From: Euplotes aediculatus
Lineage: Eukaryota > Ciliophora > Spirotrichea > Euplotida > Euplotidae
Length of the DNA: 31,399 nt
Assembly: GCA_030463445.1 (NCBI GenBank)
Contig: JAQGFW010010504.1
Location: 1-31,399, forward strand
Reading direction: 5' to 3'
The number at the start of each line of letters is the position of its first letter. The stretch's first letter is position 1. Below the pieces are notes generated by a model. The model saw only the letters and a program-made list of their open reading frames with translations. It was not told the DNA's origin and ran no database searches. The translations under genes were made by a program, and so were the position numbers. Positions 27,644 through 31,399 of the stretch are shown piece by piece.

Positions 27644-30004
27644 TTACTCCGCCTTCAGGGTTCTTGCTGGGTTGGTTTGAGCGGCTTTCCATGAAAAATA
27701 CCCCACTGCATATATAGCAACACCCATTACAATGAATAAAAGAAAAAACATGGGGAAATAACCTATTCCGTTGTTGAATACAAGATAAGTGTTCATGTAA
27801 AATGCAACTGTTATTCCAATAGGAATGGCAATTACGCTGGCTATGGCAAGTAATTTAACAAAGTCTGCCGACATCAATTTGATTACTTCCACTACGCTTG
27901 CACCCATTACTTTTCTAATGCCAATCTCTTTGGTTCGTTTTTCTAAACTATATATAAGAATGCCTATTAACCCCAAAATGGCTATTACAAAAATAACGAC
28001 ACCTTCCATGCTAAAAAACTTCATGTCTTCAAAAGGATAATAGCGTTCGTACATGTCTGTATCTAACCAAGATGCGTTCATTTCAAGATAGGGGTTATGT
28101 TTCTTCCACAGACTCTCTATTGTAGATTCGAATGTTTTTCTATCATCTAAAGTGCTTGTTTTTAGACACATAACTTTAAACATTGAAGGCTGATACTGAA
28201 AAACCACAGGTTCAATTTTACTTTCATAATCATAATGGCAAAAATTGGCAACAACCCCTATAATTGTTACCGAAAGTGTATCATTCAGCATGATAAGTTT
28301 TCCGATTGCTTCTTGCTCCGAACCAAGTTTGAGGCTTTCTACTGCCTTTTGATTGACCACAACCATGGGAGATGGAGTGTCTGAATCGCTTTCTATTAGA
28401 TTTTCCCCTGCCACAATTTTCAGACCCATGTTTTCGATAAAGTTATGGTCGGTAGCATAATAAAATGCAGGTTTTGAAGCCTCATTTTTGATGTTTTTTA
28501 TACCTGAATAGGTAGGTTTATTGCCAAAATTAAGTGAGGTATATCCTACCTTTTGCACTTCTTTAATCATACTTATATCATTGGCTAATAATTTATTTTT
28601 GCTTTGTTTAAGGTTGATATTTAGTATATGCTCACGTTGATAGTTTAGATTATCATTTGCCATATAATTTATTTGATGAAAAGATTGACCAATAAAAAAT
28701 ATATAGACCAATGCTATCGTAAACTGAATAATAATTAATGTTTTCCGAAAGCCTATTTTCCCAAAACTTGCAGGCAAAACATTGCCTTTCAAGACTTTTA
28801 CAGGCTGGTATGAAGATAAAATAAGACTTGGTGATGCTCCTGCAATAAGACCCAGAATCAAATTAAAGACAAAAAATAAAAGAATTAGATAAGCGAAGTG
28901 GTCAATGTCCCAAGTGAGCCAAGAAACATGAATTTGGCTTTTAATTAACCATAAAAATACCAAACCAATACCGAGTGCCAAGTAAGAAACCAATACCGAT
29001 TCGGTCAAAAATTGAAGGACAAGTTGAGGTTTTGTGGCACCCATTACTTTTCTTACACCTACCTCACGGCTTCGGTTCATAGAGCGAGCAAGCGTAAGAT
29101 TAATATAGTTTAAGGCTGCCAAAGCAATCAAAATTAACTGAAAAGCAAAATTTATGTATATACTTCTACTATCTTGAATATAAGGGTCGTTTTCTAGTAT
29201 TTCTTCCGATGGTGAAATTTCGGCTAAGTATTGTGCTTTGAAATGAAGGCTTTTATTTGCCGTCACTCCAATTAATTTATTGACTTCTGCTGAGATTTTT
29301 GATAATTGTTTATTAAGGTTTATGGAGGTTTGGTTCTTTGATGTTTTTATAAATGTATGTGCATTGAGTGCCGACCAGTCGCTTGTATTATTGTTAATAG
29401 CCAAATAGCTGGCCATTGAAACCATCACATCGGTTTTAAATTGCGTTTTTTGGCTATTAAAGGGTTTCAAAATTCCAACAATTTTAAAACCTCCATACTT
29501 TGGGTGTTCAAGAATATTACCGATAGGATTGGCATCTTTGAAGAACCACTGGGCAGTTTCATGGGTTAGCACAATAGTATTTATCTCAACAGGATAGCTT
29601 CCTTTTTCTAATGGGAAATTAAATATTTGAAAAAAAGACCTATCGGCAAAAATGGCATCAATATTTTTTGTTTTTAGCCCACTACTCAAAATCCATTTAA
29701 AATCTCTTACAATGGTTGCCGAATTATCTATACCACCCAAATTTTCTTTGAGATTCTGAGCCAATAAGAATGGACTTGAAGCCCATTTTGTTATTTCTCC
29801 AGTTTTAAGTTTTTCATCTGTAATTATTCTAACTATTTGTTTGTCGTCTTGGTGGAAATTATCGAATTCATAATAACTTACAATCTGAATTAACCCCATT
29901 AAGGCAGAAGGAATAGCAAGGCTTAACCCTAAAATATTAATAAGGGAAAAGAGTTTATGTTTTAGGAGATTCCTCCAAGCGATTTTGAAATAGTTACGTA
30001 TCAT
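27644..30004 (-). CDS. MacB/FtsX-family ABC permease P10 (most divergent tail)
   Basis: 786 residues from the ATG at 30004 (MIRNYFKIAWRNLLKHK); an in-frame ATG at 30037 lies within the intergenic palindrome and is unlikely. Motifs RSREVGVRKVMGAT (about residue 315) and RTKEIGIRKVMGAS (about residue 691) are intact, and YQPVKVLKGN ends half one. The end differs from all other copies: after the second motif it has VVEVIKLMSADFVKLLAIAS, and the last helix is followed by WKAAQTNPARTLKAE in place of QAIKAALMNPVKSLKTE. The first periplasmic core is also unusual (VTANKSLHFKAQYLAEISPS). It may be an older, or separately acquired, member of the array. Confidence 0.9.
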   Translation of the reverse strand: MIRNYFKIAWRNLLKHKLFSLINILGLSLAIPSALMGLIQIVSYYEFDNFHQDDKQIVRIITDEKLKTGEITKWASSPFLLAQNLKENLGGIDNSATIVRDFKWILSSGLKTKNIDAIFADRSFFQIFNFPLEKGSYPVEINTIVLTHETAQWFFKDANPIGNILEHPKYGGFKIVGILKPFNSQKTQFKTDVMVSMASYLAINNNTSDWSALNAHTFIKTSKNQTSINLNKQLSKISAEVNKLIGVTANKSLHFKAQYLAEISPSEEILENDPYIQDSRSIYINFAFQLILIALAALNYINLTLARSMNRSREVGVRKVMGATKPQLVLQFLTESVLVSYLALGIGLVFLWLIKSQIHVSWLTWDIDHFAYLILLFFVFNLILGLIAGASPSLILSSYQPVKVLKGNVLPASFGKIGFRKTLIIIQFTIALVYIFFIGQSFHQINYMANDNLNYQREHILNINLKQSKNKLLANDISMIKEVQKVGYTSLNFGNKPTYSGIKNIKNEASKPAFYYATDHNFIENMGLKIVAGENLIESDSDTPSPMVVVNQKAVESLKLGSEQEAIGKLIMLNDTLSVTIIGVVANFCHYDYESKIEPVVFQYQPSMFKVMCLKTSTLDDRKTFESTIESLWKKHNPYLEMNASWLDTDMYERYYPFEDMKFFSMEGVVIFVIAILGLIGILIYSLEKRTKEIGIRKVMGASVVEVIKLMSADFVKLLAIASVIAIPIGITVAFYMNTYLVFNNGIGYFPMFFLLFIVMGVAIYAVGYFSWKAAQTNPARTLKAE

Positions 30005-30019
30005 AATTGGTATGGGTTT

Positions 30020-30052
30020 AACGCTGTCAGGGTTCAAAACCCTGACAGCGTT
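30020..30052. repeat. Perfect palindrome in the P10/P11 joint (AACGCTGTCAGGGTT type)
   Basis: A 15-bp perfect stem (AACGCTGTCAGGGTT at 30020-30034, reverse complement at 30038-30052) encloses a three-base loop. It is the same family as 12112-12144. No T-run follows on the minus strand (AAACCCATACC). Confidence 0.92.
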
Positions 30053-30061
30053 GTTTGTTTA

Positions 30062-31399
30062 TTACATTTTCAAAGATTTCACAGGATTCATCAAAGCGGC
30101 TTGGATTGCTTGGTAACTTACTGTTAGTAAAGCAATTACAATCGCAGCAAATCCTGACAAAGCAAATATCCACCAAGAAATATCAGTTCTGAAAGTATAT
30201 TTTTGCAGCCAATTATTCATAAAATAATAAGCAATTGGAGCAGCGATTAAGCAAGAGATTATCACCAAAACCACAAAGTCTTTTGAGAGCATTTGCCAAA
30301 GATTTGCCACAGAAGCACCCAACACTTTTCGGATTCCGATTTCTTTGGTGCGTTGCTCGGCTATGAAACTTGCTAAACCGAAAAGGCCCAAACATGAAAT
30401 GAAGATTGCAAGAATGGAGAAAATCAAAGCCAATTTGCCGATTCGTTGCTCATCGCCATATTTTTTTGCATATTCTTCACTGACAAATTGAAATTCAAAG
30501 GGGTATTCGGGGTTGTACTTTTTAAAAATCCCTTCAACTTCTGCCAATGCTTGCTCGGTTGGTTTCGATGCCTTCAACCTGATATTTATTGTATTGATAT
30601 TTCCACGGTCATAATAAACAAAAAGTGGGTCAATGGTTTTGAATGGCGAATCAATAATCAAATCATCCATTACTCCTATTACTGTATTTTCTTGTTTACC
30701 TTGACGAAAGACCGTACCGATTGGGTTTTTTAAACCTAATATTTTAACCGCAGACTTGTTGATAATCACAGCTGATGAATCGGAGGGCATACCACTAAAA
30801 TCTTTTCCTTCAATCATTTTTACACCCATTGTTTTCGTAAAATCTACATCAACTGCCATCATGTTTACTAAAAAATCGGCATTTGCAGGCTTGCCTTTCC
30901 AGTCAGGGGCGGGGCTTGTCCACCAGATTTCGGTAATTGGCGAAAAACTCCTATTAATGTTCTCTACAGTATTTGTTTTGATTAATTCATCTTTCAAAGC
31001 CACATAATTTTTCTGAATTTCCCTTGACGATTCTACCATTATCAACTTATCTTGCTTGTACCCCATCTCTCTATCTTTAATATGACTGATTTGTCGGTAA
31101 ACGATGATGGTAGCCGAAATCATAATTATCGAAATCGCAAACTGACTTACAACCAACACTTTACGTGGCAATGTGGCATTTTTACCCATTCGGAATGTAC
31201 CTTTCAAAACTTTGATTGGTGCAAATGAAGATAGATAAAGCGAAGGATAACTTCCAGCTACGATGCCTGTAACTAAAATAATAACCAATGCCGCTAACCA
31301 AAAATAAGGATTTGTAAAATCTAACGTGATTGTTTTTTCAACTAATTGGTTGAATTTTGGCAATAAAAGCAGCACCGAAAGGACAGAAACCGCAAAAGA
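30062..31399 (-). CDS. MacB/FtsX-family ABC permease P11, 5' part beyond the window
   Basis: Only the last 445 or so codons are present; the frame is open to the right edge (first residues read SFAVSVLS), so it is cut by the window and not broken. The visible part starts in a membrane helix of the first half, passes FAPIKVLKGTFRMG, the fifth helix, the second periplasmic core, the motif RTKEIGIRKVLGASVANLWQ, and the last three helices. The tail is NPVKSLKM, lacking the usual Thr-Glu end. It belongs to the core group and shares a 103-bp near-identical block with P4. Whether it begins the array cannot be seen. Confidence 0.92.
   Translation of the reverse strand, partial: SFAVSVLSVLLLLPKFNQLVEKTITLDFTNPYFWLAALVIILVTGIVAGSYPSLYLSSFAPIKVLKGTFRMGKNATLPRKVLVVSQFAISIIMISATIIVYRQISHIKDREMGYKQDKLIMVESSREIQKNYVALKDELIKTNTVENINRSFSPITEIWWTSPAPDWKGKPANADFLVNMMAVDVDFTKTMGVKMIEGKDFSGMPSDSSAVIINKSAVKILGLKNPIGTVFRQGKQENTVIGVMDDLIIDSPFKTIDPLFVYYDRGNINTINIRLKASKPTEQALAEVEGIFKKYNPEYPFEFQFVSEEYAKKYGDEQRIGKLALIFSILAIFISCLGLFGLASFIAEQRTKEIGIRKVLGASVANLWQMLSKDFVVLVIISCLIAAPIAYYFMNNWLQKYTFRTDISWWIFALSGFAAIVIALLTVSYQAIQAALMNPVKSLKM
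30187..30289. repeat. 103-bp block nearly identical to P4
   Basis: Counterpart of 12941-13043, one base different out of 103. It lies in the same position within the gene, over the loop and helix near the C-terminus. Confidence 0.85.

Noticed and set aside
9691-30052. Regularly spaced repeats as a CRISPR array
   Set aside because: The repeats are about 2.5 kb apart with genes between them, so they are intergenic palindromes and not CRISPR repeats.
30062-31399. P11 as a truncated pseudogene starting at 31375
   Set aside because: The frame stays open through the last base, and the residues before 31375 continue the membrane helix, so the gene is cut only by the window edge.

Overview
The window looks like a chromosome segment from an AT-rich member of the Bacteroidota, most likely Cytophagales (an inference). 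The reasons are the protein families, A-rich start leaders in place of Shine-Dalgarno sites, and a TAnnTTTG-type -7 box before the regulator gene. No RNA gene, CRISPR array, transposase or viral element was seen.

Left part (1-4801). A double-hairpin intergenic repeat (22-127) precedes a rightward RND multidrug-type efflux pump (223-3645). A strong, probably bidirectional terminator (3694-3725) separates it from a convergent, leftward, secreted or lipid-anchored alpha/beta hydrolase (3741-4742).

Main part (4802-31399). Eleven leftward genes lie head to tail and encode paralogous MacB/FtsX-type ABC permeases of about 786-818 residues. Ten are complete and the eleventh runs off the right edge. 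I call them P1 (leftmost) to P11 (rightmost); if the array is one transcription unit, P11 is read before P1. Each protein looks like a fused pair of MacB-like units: a membrane helix, a periplasmic core and three more helices, then the same again, about eight helices in all. Each half carries a cytoplasmic coupling motif of the E-[IV]-G-[IV]-R-K type and ends in a P-x-K-x-L-K-like stretch. There is no ABC ATPase, periplasmic adaptor or outer-membrane channel in the window, so any ATPase must be encoded elsewhere.

The joints between permease genes are 28-66 bp long, and most hold a short palindrome. Five have a GTAGAGACGTTTCA-type palindrome, two have an AACGCTGTCAGGGTT-type palindrome, and one has a relative of the first. 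Joints P1/P2 and P9/P10 have none. Between P3 and P4 sits a small HTH regulator with a membrane domain (12200-12715). Its stop codon lies inside a 51-bp leftover of the 3' end of another permease gene (12156-12206), so a permease copy appears to have been lost there. Upstream of the regulator are a candidate promoter and three tandem 11-bp repeats that could be its operator. Sharp blocks of near-identity between distant copies (P4/P11, P3/P9) point to recombination or gene conversion. Together this suggests a recombining array of mechanotransmission-type permeases; its substrate or signal cannot be read from the sequence.
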